From positions 15,189,297 through 15,253,296 of the forward strand of contig CM064560.1 in assembly GCA_032716605.1 (NCBI GenBank): a stretch of 64,000 bases of DNA, written 5' to 3'. Position numbers and translations under genes: made by a program. Positions 22,345-33,246 of this stretch are shown here, one piece after another. The first letter of the stretch is position 1; each line of letters opens with the position of its first letter. The notes under the pieces are model-generated. The model was given only the letters and a program-made list of their open reading frames with translations. It made no database searches and was not told the origin of the DNA. The DNA comes from Paralithodes platypus. Lineage: Eukaryota > Arthropoda > Malacostraca > Decapoda > Lithodidae.

Positions 22345-23205
22345 TCACTACTGTAAACCAGATTCTCATTTACATTAATGATATCGATGTAGTGATAAAC
22401 AACACCATCTCCAAGTTCGCCGATGACACACAAATAGGAAATGCAGTCCTGACCGAAGAAGATAGAAAGTTTGATTTAAACAAGATATCAGAGTGGTCTG
22501 AAAAATGGCATATTGCCCATATTCAAAGTGAGGCTCACCATAATTTTGAACAGTGGCACTAATACGTGTTCATGTGTATATGTAAATTTTCGTTTAATAA
22601 AGCCCAATGCTCTGTTTGCCTTATTTACAGCTGCTATACATTGGTCCGAAGTTTTTAGGTTTTCAGATATTAGTGTCCCTAGGTCTTTTACTATCGTTGT
22701 TGTTTTTATTTGTTGGCCATTCATTTCGTATTTGTATTTCTTATTTATGCTACCGACCTGCAGCACCTGATATTTATCAACGTTGAAGGGATGTGAATAG
22801 CGCATTTCTATTAATTTTGTCGAAGCCTTTCAGTATCTTAAAACACTCAATAGTTGACCCCTCAACCTCCTTTTTTTTTAATGAGAACAGATTCAATCGT
22901 TTAAGTCTTTCTTTATATGGTATATTTCTTAATGAGGGTATCATCTTCGTCGCTCTACGCTGCACTGACTCGAGTCTTACAATGTCTATGTTCAGATAAG
23001 GTGACCAGAACTGCACACCAATAATAATACTCAAACTCGTGGAAATGGAATGAAATACAAAAAAACAAAAAGGCAAATCTAGATGTCACAAAGAGTTTCT
23101 TCACCTACAGTGTGGTGACAGTGGAATAAACTACCAGTGAGTGTGGTGGAGAGCGACACAATACACGCTTGCAAGGGAAGGTTTGACCTCTATCTATTCT
23201 AGAGG
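22345..23205. mobile_element. Scrambled CR1-type LINE fragment
   Basis: Four CR1 protein blocks are present. Block 1 (plus, about 22350-22512) has ILIYINDIDVV and KFADDTQIGNA. Block A (minus, 22803-22512) starts at NVDKYQVLQVGS. Block B (minus, about 23037-22805) has RLESVQRRATKMIPSLRN. Block 3 (plus, about 23050-23205) has the C-terminal WNKLPVSVVESDT text, with frameshifts. The normal order is 1-A-B-3 on one strand; here A and B are each inverted in place. Confidence 0.75.
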
Positions 23206-23359
23206 GAGCTGGGGTGATATGGAAAACAAAAACAAAAAAACAAAAAACATAGTTTGTAAGGCCGGGCTCCTTAGTACGGACCTCGGGGTATGTGTGGTCT
23301 GTGTATCCATGTTACTATATGTAACTATATGTAAAGACAATCAAGATGACCACCAATCG

Positions 23360-23450
23360 CCCTAAATTTGACACTGTCACGCTTTGAACTTTGTGGGAGA
23401 CACCTGTACCAGGCCGCTTTGCCTTTTGTCTCCCTCTTACACATATACAG
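23360..23450 (+). repeat. LINE-type 3' UTR tail
   Basis: The segment from CACTGTCACGCTTTGAAC to CTTTTGTCTCCCTC resembles the LINE-C 3' UTR at 58812-58878, although it follows a CR1 fragment. It could be a separate LINE-C-like end or a shared 3' module. Confidence 0.5.
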
Positions 23451-24619
23451 AACAATATAAGTTTAAACGCAAATGCTAATGCTATAAACTATAACTATAA
23501 CTGTTTTAAAAGATAAATGGTTTATTAAATTTGAAGTGACAATATATATTTATCTAACTAACTATATAATTATGTGTAGCCTATATATATTTTTTTTTTT
23601 TTTTTTCCTCCTATTCCTCCTATACCTCCCACTATGTATTATACAACCTCCTTTATATAACATTCTCTCTTCCATAGATACATTTATTGTGCTGCTTTTC
23701 ACTGTATTTATTATTACCATCATGGATCGCCCTAAGGTTATTTATTAGGCTAAATATTACCCGTATAATAACTGATTAAATCAGCCCTTATGATGTAAAG
23801 GTGCTAACTTCAATTTATTCAAGATATTACTAAGCAATTTGAACCAATATTGGGATTGTAAGAGGATTGACATATATTACATAATTTTTGTCGTACAAAA
23901 TAAAGATGATGAAAGATAGTATATACACAATACCATTGAATTGTGTCAACTATTCATATCAAGGACATCAATATAATTATGTCTTGAGTAAAGCATCATG
24001 CAACTTTGTAAGAATACTGTATGTTTAACTACTGGTTCGTTGGTATATATTTTGTTATTAATTTATATATTTTCATGTGATTAACTAGGAATAACAGATC
24101 ACAATATTGAGTTTCTTATATACGCTTTATTTTATGTTTTATTTCATTTTTATCTTATTTATATATATTTTGTGTGGGGGTATATTATTGGTGGTATACA
24201 TAAATATTGCATTTTTTTTATTTTATGGGACCTAGTAGGGACAGATAGGTTTTGTTTTTTGTTTTTCAAAGATTGGTACATGAGGTGGCTATCTCTTGAA
24301 CTGATAAATTAAAATTACATTACACAGTGTGGGTACTCAGGATATGTATTCAGAAACTGTTCGAAACGGGTCTAAGCTGAGTGAAATAACACATTAATAA
24401 CAACCATACGAGTAAGTGATCAGTTTCTCTTTCACATCTGTCCTTCTCCTTTCACCCATCCCAATCTTGTAAATATTTATCATCCTTACTTTCGGTGTAC
24501 TTCTCCTATTATGTTACTCCACCCCCATCCCATGTTTATATCTCTGGCTATCTGTCTTACAATCACCATTCAACAATCGTCACAGTATTACATAGCACAT
24601 TCCCGTACATAAGGAACGA
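23451..24619. other. Unassigned AT-rich sequence
   Basis: AT-rich DNA with homopolymer T runs (23590-23605 and elsewhere). No coding or element signature is seen. Confidence 0.5.
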
Positions 24620-24955
24620 CCTCATGATTGTAAAGAGTGTAGCTGATTTATTCACCCAATACTAATTTTCCACTTTAGTAGAGCATGGCACTTTCGATCA
24701 AGTGTTTTTTTTTTTTTGGTAGTATTATAAGGTTTTCTTAAATTAAGGAAATATGTGAGGCAGTCAAACAATATTAGCTTGTCTGAGAAAGAGTGTACCG
24801 TTTTGGCAGTGTAAAGCTCTGTAAAAACATCTTATACTAGCTTAATCTACCATAACTCACCTACATTAATTCGTCCAGTCTTTGGTTCCAAATAAGGGTT
24901 TTACGGTTGTTGGGGTCTGGGTTGAATTCCAAGCTATGCTGAAATAAATAGTCAT
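24620..24955 (+). repeat. Unnamed dispersed repeat X, copy 1
   Basis: About 300 bp shared, with gaps, with 58908-59195. Both end in GCTGAAATAAATAGTCATAT. No coding capacity or terminal repeat was found. Family unknown. Confidence 0.7.
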
Positions 24956-25036
24956 ATGAGCACTCATAACAATATATTAAGGCATCATACTGAACGTATA
25001 CTGAACGCATCACACTGTATCTGAATATATATATAC

Positions 25037-25039
<3 letters not shown>

Positions 25040-25092
<53 letters not shown>
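25040..25092. repeat. (TA)n microsatellite at the 5' end of PLE-1
   Basis: About 26 TA units directly abutting the first recognisable PLE-1 codons. Confidence 0.95.
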
Positions 25093-25097
<5 letters not shown>

Positions 25098-25210
25098 AGT
25101 AAATGGCATAGTACTTCTTGACAAGACAGATTATATTGAAAAAGTACAGGAGGTGCTGAATGATCACTCTAAATTTTCAAAGGTCTCGGACGAGGCCTTC
25201 ACCTTACTTC
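25093..25210 (+). pseudogene. PLE-1 reverse transcriptase, N-terminal piece
   Basis: The reading frame contains DKTDYIEKVQEVL, a conserved Penelope RT block just before the palm. It is cut off on the left by the TA microsatellite and on the right by the LTR of Gmr1-1. Confidence 0.82.
25207..25210. repeat. Target-site duplication CTTC of Gmr1-1 (left)
   Basis: CTTC before the LTR matches CTTC at 36130-36133 after the opposite LTR. Removing one copy with the element leaves PLE-1 in frame, which confirms the boundary. An extension to five bases (ACTTC) is possible if the LTR end is one base shorter. Confidence 0.88.
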
Positions 25211-27107
25211 TGTTACGTCCTAGGATATATAAACACTGGGCTCTTTCTATTGGACTAGGTATGCGGCAACAAGCAACAACGGAAAACGCTAGATCCAACC
25301 CTTATCTATAAACCCAGGCAACAAACCACCCTAAACCGTCAAGAGTCCTGCCTGGACAACGAGGTATCCTATGACTCGGTTACAGGGTGCACGCACTATA
25401 GACTGCTGATAGTCAAGCAGGCTATATAAAAGATCACACAATTAAGTTGACTTAAAGCTTCAAGGAAAAGATAGATAACGGAATTAAATTGCAGACACAA
25501 TTTAATAACAAACTAGAAGAAAGTACATTTAACGTTACGTTAATTAATACAACTAATCACCCCTGCGTGAAAGAAGGTGAAAGCAAACAGTCCTCAAAAC
25601 ATCGTACAGGTAGACAAGATGCGGATTTCTAAACTGCATGCGGCTACTGTAGGATCTGATGCTTAGCAAAGAAAGTACGTTACGGATTAAGAGAACTATT
25701 AACTCATAAGCAGGAATAAATACTAGTGATAGGACATACAGTGTATAATGGCATAGGTATAATTAAATAAAGGCAGCAACTCGCAACATAACCACATACA
25801 GGTGTGCTTCTCACTCTTAGTCAGGCAAGCCTGCTCGGACAGAGTCTCTAAGCCACACCCTGACTCACAATGCTCACAAAAACGGTAAACTGTGGCACAA
25901 TAACAAGCATACAGAGATAATAAACCCCTAGCTGTTAATCTGCCAGGTGGCAGAGGTCCAGCCGGAAGGATATAGGCTTCGGATACCCGGGGTGAGCCAC
26001 CTGCTCTAGCCTAGGGACGTTCCCAGGTCTGTGCACCAAATAACTCTAATTGAAAGGGTGCTCTCTTGAGAGACTCAGATCGCAAGTATCTGACTCTCTC
26101 CTGGCGACCCTAAAACAAAAGCAAGACGTGCTAGTGCAGTGCCGAGTGGACTGGGCAATGGCCCTCACACAACACAACGCTAGACACACAGGGACACAGA
26201 CAAGAAAATGCCCCCAGACTCCCACGGGTATCCTAGTAAAGTCGTGCGGGTCCACGGGACTCGCACCAGCAGACTTTACTTAAAGGATCGCAAAAAGCCT
26301 CCCCTCCGGTTTAGCCCCTGCTAACCTGACACAAGAACACACTAGCAAACATGAAACCGCCAAATATGAGACAACAAAAAAGCTTCCTAGGTCTCATTAA
26401 CAATTACATCCCTGCATAAGGCCCAAAATCCTATCTAGTTATCTAAGAGCTCGTCGTTAATAGATATAAGGTCTATCAAGGGGATGGGATAATTAAATAG
26501 ATTGGTGAAGTAGTGGAAAGAAGGTATACAAAGTAAGAGAGAACGTTTCTAAGTGGGGTTGAAAGGGATAGATATCAAGGGGGTCTGAAGGGTACGACAA
26601 TGAGGTGAGCTCTAAGTCTTGAATCTGTCTGGACCCCCCCCCCCCCTAGGCATGCAGAATACATCCCAGGCTTGGCAACACTCAACACAGTTGCCGGGTC
26701 AAAATCCTCTACCCCGTGCGTGAGTCGAAACTAAGCCTAACGTTGCAATCAAATACATGTGGCAGCGCTTCAGGCTCGTCCCAAGCTGGTCTCTCCACGC
26801 GAAGCAACGTCCCAAGCCGGTCTCTCTCTCCCGCTCATCTCTCCCCGCTCTCACTAGACTTACATCTTATATATTATAATGAAACAATTAACTATCGAGA
26901 ATAAAATATACTAAGATGCGTTGGTTAAGAATAAGGGCAGCTTCAAGCTGTGAAACAACATAAGAATATCCCAGACATTAGTTACATTGTCGTAGGATAT
27001 ATACTAAGGGAAAGCCTGCCGGCCGGCTACCACCAGCCGGTTTCCAAACGGCTGGGCAGCCGACGCGCGCGCATGCCCGCACGTGGTTACTATGCAGAAG
27101 CGTCACA
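25211..27107 (-). repeat. Gmr1-1 3' LTR
   Basis: A 1897 bp LTR, uninterrupted, alignable along its whole length to 32749-33246 plus 34718-36129. It ends TG/CA. Compared with the other LTR it has scattered substitutions and an 11-12 bp indel near 25875. Confidence 0.93.
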
Positions 27108-27118
27108 CCTCCCCTAAG
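27108..27118 (-). promoter_or_regulatory. Gmr1-1 polypurine tract
   Basis: On the minus strand CTTAGGGGAGG lies immediately before the 3' LTR (TGTGACG). This is the expected place and composition of the primer for plus-strand DNA synthesis. Confidence 0.8.
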
Positions 27119-27434
27119 ATATAAGACCCTTGACTAAGTTCTTCATATCTAACAGAAAGCTTCTCATAGTACCACACACTGTTGCGACACAAGGCACTAT
27201 ATATAACAAAAAAATAAAGACTGTTGCGCTCCACCGAGCAAGTTCAACTAACTCAGCGACAATAAGCGAAAACATTCAACTTAGATACTGCTACAGCATC
27301 TTATACAAAATTCTACACGTTATAAAAAAATAAAGAGTTTTTATAAGATTTTTGCTTTTTTAATTTTTTTTTTTCGGCTGAACTACAGTGACAGCCTATT
27401 TTCCTCCACACTCAACCCTCAATCCTATGGCAGT
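27119..27434. other. Gmr1-1 3' untranslated region
   Basis: Non-coding DNA between the pol stop and the polypurine tract. It is AT-rich and has no gene. Confidence 0.6.
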
Positions 27435-30400
27435 CTAACCAACATCATCCACCCTTGATAGACAATCCGCTATCACGTTATCAGAACCGGCAATATGGCG
27501 TATGTCCAGATTATACTCCTGAAGCATGAGTGACCACCTGGTCAGCCTCATATTCCGGTTATGAAACTGATTAAGGAATTTCAGAGGGTGATGATCGGTA
27601 TAAACCACTACGACTGGTCCGAAAGCAGGAACATATACATCGAAGTGCCTGAGCGCCAGCACTATCGCCAGGAGTTCTTTTTCAATTACAGAGTAATTCC
27701 TTTGTGCACTATTGAATTTTTTACTGTAAAAATTCACTGGATGTTCGATACCTTCATCATCTGTCTGTAACAAGACAGCCCCAGCCCCTACGCCACTGGC
27801 ATCAGTCGCCAGCTGAAAAGGTCGGCTGAAGTCCGGGGCCCTGAGTATGGGGTGGGTACATAACAGGTGTTTTACCAAGGAAAACGCCTCTGCACACTCA
27901 GGAAACCACCGGAACTTCTTGTCCTTAGATAATAAGTCAGTTAAAGGTGCAAGTACAGTCGAATAGCCTTTGATGAAGCGACGATAATAGCCTATCATAC
28001 CTAGAAACCGCATGATTTGTTTCTTAGTCGTAGGGTGGGGAAACTGATCGATGGCTTTGATCTTTGTCTGTGGAGGGCACACCTGATCCTTCCCCACCTC
28101 GAACCCCAGGTACAAAACTGTGGCTTTGACAAAATCGCACTTACCCAGGTTTACCACCAAACCTGCTTCATTCAGTTTATTAAAAAGCTGTTCGATATGA
28201 GCACAGTGACTGTTAAAATCATCGTCATATATTATGACATCATCTAGGTACACCGTACAGTTGGGAATGTCGGCTACAATGTCGTTCATTAATTTCTGAA
28301 ACGTTGCAGGGGCATTTTTCAGCCCGTATGGCATAACATGGCAACGATATGTGGCACTGTCCACCACAAACCCACACACCTCTAGCGCTCGCTCAGACAA
28401 GAGCACTTGCCAATAACCCTTAACAAGGTCTATCTTAGTGAGGAACTTGGCTTTTCCTATCTTATCCACACTGTCGTCCACGCGAGGGAGAGGGTAGGCA
28501 TTTGTGGGGGTTAAACCATTCAACCTGCTGAAATCTATACAAAACCGCACCTGGCCATCTGGTTTGGGCTGCAGTGTGACTGGGGAAGTCCACCTTACTG
28601 CACCCTCAGAAATCAGCCCACGTTTCAGCATATAATCCAGCTCTTCCCTAAGTGCTGGTAATTTAATAGGGGGAACACGGTATGGCACTGATTTAAAGGG
28701 CGGGTGGTCCCCAACATCGACATCGTGCACCGCTTGAGTAGTGAGGCCAGGATGCTCCGCGAAAACAGCTGGGTTTGAATCAAACAAGTGCTGCACAGCT
28801 ACACGCTGTTGCTCAGGCAGGTGCAATATCAACTCGTGAGCCACTTGTCTAGAATTCCCCGCCCACTGATCCGCGGAAACATGACAATCCCAATTATCCT
28901 CCCCCGCAGCTTGACTGTCCCTTCCTCCTTCTCCACCACGATCGCTGCACATCAACACCGGGACAGTGAGAGGCTCGGAGGGGCGCCTCACATACTCTTT
29001 CATCAGATTTACATGGCAAAGTTGGTTCTTTTTCAAACGATCAGGAGTAGCTACTAAATAGTCGAGATCAGAAACCTTCCTTACAACCCGATATGGACCA
29101 GAATACTTGGCAGACAAGGGGTGTCCCACCAGAGGCAGTAGTATCAGTACCTCCTGATCTACTTCAAACTCCCTCAGCTTCACCTTCTGGTCGTATCTGT
29201 CCTTCATCTGAGCTTGTGAACTCTTAAGGTTCCGACCTGCTACCTCCAGGCTCTTTAGCATTCTCTCACGGCTTTCAACAACATACTTCAGAAGCGAGCA
29301 TGGCTTTGTGACTCCCTCCCAGATCTCCTTGACTATGTGGAGGGGCCCCCTGACCCTGTGTCCAAAAACCAACTCGTTCGGGCTAAATCCCAAGCTCTCT
29401 CCAGGTACTTCTCTCGCAGCAAATAAGACGAATGGGAGACCTAGATCCCAGTCCTTCCCATTTTCCATGCAATAACACCGCAACATACTCTTGAGAGTCG
29501 AGTGCCACCTTTCCAAAACTCCCTGACTCTCGGGATGGTAGGCAGATGACACCACAGACACTATCCCATGTTGCGGCATGGTCTGCTTAAACAGAGCAGA
29601 AGTAAAATTGGATCCCTGATCAGACTGGATCTCCTGAGGGTAGCCATAACGAGAGAAATAGATAAGTAGGTTTTTGACAACAGTCTTAGCCATCCCGTTG
29701 CGCATGGGGTAAGCATCTGGATACCGTGTTGCTACATCCATTACAGTTAGTACAAATTTATTGCCGGCACTAGTGGGGGGCAATGGGCCAACCATATCGA
29801 TAACTACTTTGCTGAAGGGCGGCCCAATGACAGGGATGGGTTGTAACGGGGCTCTCGGGATGACCTGATTGGGTTTCCCAACAACTTGACAAGTGTGACA
29901 CTGTGACACCCATGACACGACACTCGCCTTTAACCCAGGCCACCAGAAAAGCTTGCTCAGAGCTGCCTCCGTCTTACGTGCCCGCAGGTGCCCTGCCAAA
30001 GGCACATCATGAGCTAATTTCAATAAGCTCTCACGGCACACCCTCGGTACTACTAACTGGTCCACTAATCCTGACCCGCCATCCCACTTTTTCTTGGGAT
30101 CCTGATGTCTCCGATACAAGATCCCCTCGGACAAGAAAAAATCACCAGGCTGCGCATCCCCATCGCTCTCCAGTTCGACAGCACCATTACCACATGCCCT
30201 GACTTCAGGATCTTTCAGCTGCAAGGAACATATATCAGCAGGTGCGAGATTATCCAGGTTCATCTTAAATCATTTATTTTCACCTCCAATGTCCCGCTGA
30301 GCCATCCTTTCCTCACGCTGCGCATAACGATGCTGCCGCAGAGTCTCTTCCTGCCCTGCACCTGCACTAGCGGTGACAGGTCCTGGGGCCTCTCCAGACT

Positions 30401-30566
30401 CTAACATAGGTGCCAATAATGAGTCACCAAAAAACACTGCCGGCTCAAAACTCTCCAATTGACCAACACTTCCCGTTTTCTTGTGACCTTTCCTCCGCGG
30501 TTTGATAGACTGAGGTGGTGGCTGCAAGGCTCCGGATATCTGAGAACGCGTCACAACACACGCCAT
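27435..30566 (-). pseudogene. Gmr1-1 pol: integrase - reverse transcriptase - RNase H
   Basis: The main frame is 30263-27435 (942 codons). It is preceded in the same frame by 30566-30270, separated by a TGA at 30270-30272. Order: integrase zinc site (GHLRARKTEAA, then CHTC), catalytic blocks VVIDMVGP, SDQGSNF and ESQGVLERW, and a GPY/F-like tail (KYSGPYRVV). RT follows with LTKIDLVKGYWQ and YLDDVIIY. RNase H follows with ATDASGVGAG, EKELLAIV, YTDHHPL and ADCLSRV. All catalytic acidic residues of integrase, RT and RNase H that I look for are present. Integrase upstream of RT is unusual for Ty3/Gypsy. The nonsense codon is probably a mutation, because Gmr1-2 is open at the same place. Confidence 0.93.
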
Positions 30567-30584
30567 GGTTTGTACGCTACACTT

Positions 30585-32534
30585 CTAAACCCACTCCTGT
30601 TCCTCCCTACTAACGTCGGCTGCCTTCTCGGCAACGACCAAGGGTGAAACCTTAGAAGCAGGCACCGCAAAGTCGTTGCCGAGGAGGAGGTCGATGCCCC
30701 CAACAGGCAAGTTCTCTACAATTCCTACATCCAGCTCCTTCGCCACACCACCCACCTCCAGCTCCATCCGCACCAGCGGGTAGGACTTCGTAGCATTGAT
30801 CCCCTGAACTACCACCACCTGAGCAGCGTTAATCGGTCTACCAGTAAAGTTCTTTAACAAGGTCTGAGAAGCCCCCGTATCACGCAATAGCTTAACTCCT
30901 CGCCTTTCGCCAGCCCACCTCACAAAACCATGCCCTCTATGACCCCCAAAGACGTCGCGGACAGGGTTCGAGCCTTCCGGACTCTTGAACACAGGCTGTG
31001 TCCCACCCTCTGACGAACTACCCTTGGCAAACTCAGAAGATATAGGCGACACCCCAATGCTGCGGGCCAATGACACAACCTTGTTTGGTGGCTTGTTCGG
31101 ACAAGCATTTGCAAAGTGACCCTCCTTGTGACATGCGAAGCACTCTTTACTCTTTGGTTTCCCTTGGGAGTGGGAGGTACCATTAGACTTCTTATACGGG
31201 ACGGTATTTGGTTTATGTTCAGTTTTATTGTCAGTGCTAGATGGTTTTGTGTATTTATGTGTATCAAAATTCTTGGGAGGGAGAGGGGTACGATCCTTTG
31301 CACCCGACTCACTCCTAGCTGCTGCTCCGCACCCTCGAATTAATGACAGTCGGAGGTCAGCCATTTCTGCTGCCTCCTGGAGAGTTCCAGGATTTGTTTC
31401 CATTATATTTAATGTTAAGTCCCCGCCTGTGCACTTAAAGAACTGCTCCAAGAGAACCAGCTCACTCAACTCCTCAAAAGTAGCTGCCCTCTCAGAACGC
31501 AGCCAATGTCGTAGTGCATCAGACAAGTCACGGGCGTGTTCTAGGAAGGTACTATCCTTGCCCTTAGTAACACCCCGAAACTTCAAGCGGTAAGTTTCTG
31601 GTTGTAACTCATAGGCCCGTAGCACAGCCTTCTTTAGCTCATCATAAACTACACAGGACTCTAAAGGTAGTGCATCATACGCTTTTAGCCCCTTTCCTAG
31701 GAGTCTTGATGAAACTAATGCTGCCAACTTTTCCTGAGGCCACTGGTGTTCCTGACACTTCTTCTCAAATCGCATAAAAAACTCAGCCACACATAATTCA
31801 TCGAACACAGGAACTAGTTTAAGCAGGTGCGACAATGATTGGTCCCGATGTCTGTTACCTCCCCCAATATTTCGCCCTGTTACCTCCACTCGAGAGATCA
31901 GCTCCCTGTCAGCCCGATACCTAGTAGACTCTGCCTGCAGTTCAGCCTCTCGTATAGCTGTTCTCTCTGCAGCCTCAGCCTGCACACTAGCCTGTCTCTC
32001 GGCAGCCTCAACCTGAGCTCTAGCAACCTCAGCCTGCACACTAACCTGTCTTTCGGCGGCCTCAACCTTGGCCATCTCAAGCCGAAACAACAAATCTGGA
32101 GTCAACCCTTGAGGAGGGGAAGGTGCATTTAATGGAGAGGGCCCCTGTGATTGAATTCCACTCTGCCATTGACCATCAACTTGGGGGTATGTACTAAATT
32201 CAGGCACCCTGACATTTGATATGGGGGTAGAGTGGAGGGGGGGCTGGGGACCGGGGCCCCCAGTCGCCTCTCCACCCAGGTCTCTCCCTTCTAAACCCAA
32301 TATCAAAGTCCTCAGCTGATCTTTCCTCATGCCACTTAAACCCTGGTGACCCTGAAGACCTGCCACACACTTTAAGCCATACTTATTCAGCTTCAACACC
32401 CTGGCAGCGGTAAAGGGCACCTCTAAAAATCTTCTAGCACCCTCCCCGCTATCGCCTAGCCACTCCACAGGTCTTTCTCCCTCCGAGCCCATATCGTGAC
32501 CTGACCCATCACTGTGTTCTGATGTATTAGACAT
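30585..32534 (-). CDS. Gmr1-1 gag and protease
   Basis: This 649-codon frame starts at the ATG 32532-32534. The N-terminal third is low-complexity with an alanine/glutamate-rich coiled-coil segment built from VEAAERQ repeats (about residues 155-205). The capsid C-terminal part (LRAYELQPETYRLKF, then WLRSERAATFEELSELVLLE) resembles the SCAN domain. A CCHC zinc knuckle, CFACHKEGHFANAC, follows. The end carries an aspartic protease with the active-site triad DTG (LLRDTGASQTLL) and DLLLGNDF. The frame ends in TAG at 30585-30587 and then continues in the same phase into pol. Gmr1-2 has a Glu codon at this position, so this is a mutation or a readthrough stop. Confidence 0.9.
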   Translation of the reverse strand: MSNTSEHSDGSGHDMGSEGERPVEWLGDSGEGARRFLEVPFTAARVLKLNKYGLKCVAGLQGHQGLSGMRKDQLRTLILGLEGRDLGGEATGGPGPQPPLHSTPISNVRVPEFSTYPQVDGQWQSGIQSQGPSPLNAPSPPQGLTPDLLFRLEMAKVEAAERQVSVQAEVARAQVEAAERQASVQAEAAERTAIREAELQAESTRYRADRELISRVEVTGRNIGGGNRHRDQSLSHLLKLVPVFDELCVAEFFMRFEKKCQEHQWPQEKLAALVSSRLLGKGLKAYDALPLESCVVYDELKKAVLRAYELQPETYRLKFRGVTKGKDSTFLEHARDLSDALRHWLRSERAATFEELSELVLLEQFFKCTGGDLTLNIMETNPGTLQEAAEMADLRLSLIRGCGAAARSESGAKDRTPLPPKNFDTHKYTKPSSTDNKTEHKPNTVPYKKSNGTSHSQGKPKSKECFACHKEGHFANACPNKPPNKVVSLARSIGVSPISSEFAKGSSSEGGTQPVFKSPEGSNPVRDVFGGHRGHGFVRWAGERRGVKLLRDTGASQTLLKNFTGRPINAAQVVVVQGINATKSYPLVRMELEVGGVAKELDVGIVENLPVGGIDLLLGNDFAVPASKVSPLVVAEKAADVSREEQEWV

Positions 32535-32748
32535 GTTTGTGTACTGCAGTAATTATCACGGTTATAGAATGTGCCTTATCTCCTATGCAAGTATGTATAT
32601 ACTAATGTTATTTAAAGTCTTTAATGTGTTATATTGGTTGCTCCAAAAAAAAATTCTATGTCCACTGTATTCTTCTAATCATAAGGAATCTCAAAACAAA
32701 TGACCACTATATTCCTCTGTTCAGTAAATCCTATGCAAGGTCGCCATT
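32535..32748 (-). promoter_or_regulatory. Gmr1-1 leader and primer-binding site
   Basis: Two bases after the 5' LTR the minus strand reads TGGCGACCTTGCATAGG (32730-32746). The start TGG is complementary to a tRNA CCA end. Gmr1-2 shares only TGGCGACCT and then diverges, so about nine bases are conserved. I cannot name the primer tRNA with confidence. Confidence 0.7.
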
Positions 32749-33246
32749 TGTTACGTCCTGGGATATATAAACACTGGGCTCTTTCTATTGGACTAGGTAT
32801 GCGGCAACATGCAACAACGGAAAACGCTAGATCCAACCCTTATCTATAAACCCAGGCAACAAACCACCCTAAACCGTCAAGAGTCCTGCCTGGACAACGA
32901 GGTATCCTATGACTCGGTTACAGGGTGCACGCACTATAGACTGCTGATAGTCAAGCAGGCTATATAAAAGATCACACAATTAAGTTGACTTAAAGCTTCA
33001 AGGAAAAGATAGATAACGGAATTAAATTGCAGAAACAATTTAATATCAAACTAGAAGAAAGTGCATTTAACATTACGTTAATTAATACAACTAATCACCC
33101 CTGCGTGAAAGAAGGTGAAAGCAAACAGTCCTCAAAACATCGTACAGGTAGACAAGATGCGGGTTTCTAAACTGCATGCGGCTACTGTAGGATCTGATGC
33201 TTAGCAAAGAAAGTATGTTACGGATTTAGAGAACTCTTAACTCATA

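Noticed and set aside
30585..30587. Programmed readthrough stop between gag-protease and pol in Gmr1-1
   Set aside because: Gmr1-2 has a Glu codon at the aligned position, so a point mutation is more likely; not excluded.
32730..32746. Naming the primer tRNA of the Gmr1 elements
   Set aside because: Only about nine bases (TGGCGACCT) are shared by the two families; too little to assign without a tRNA set.
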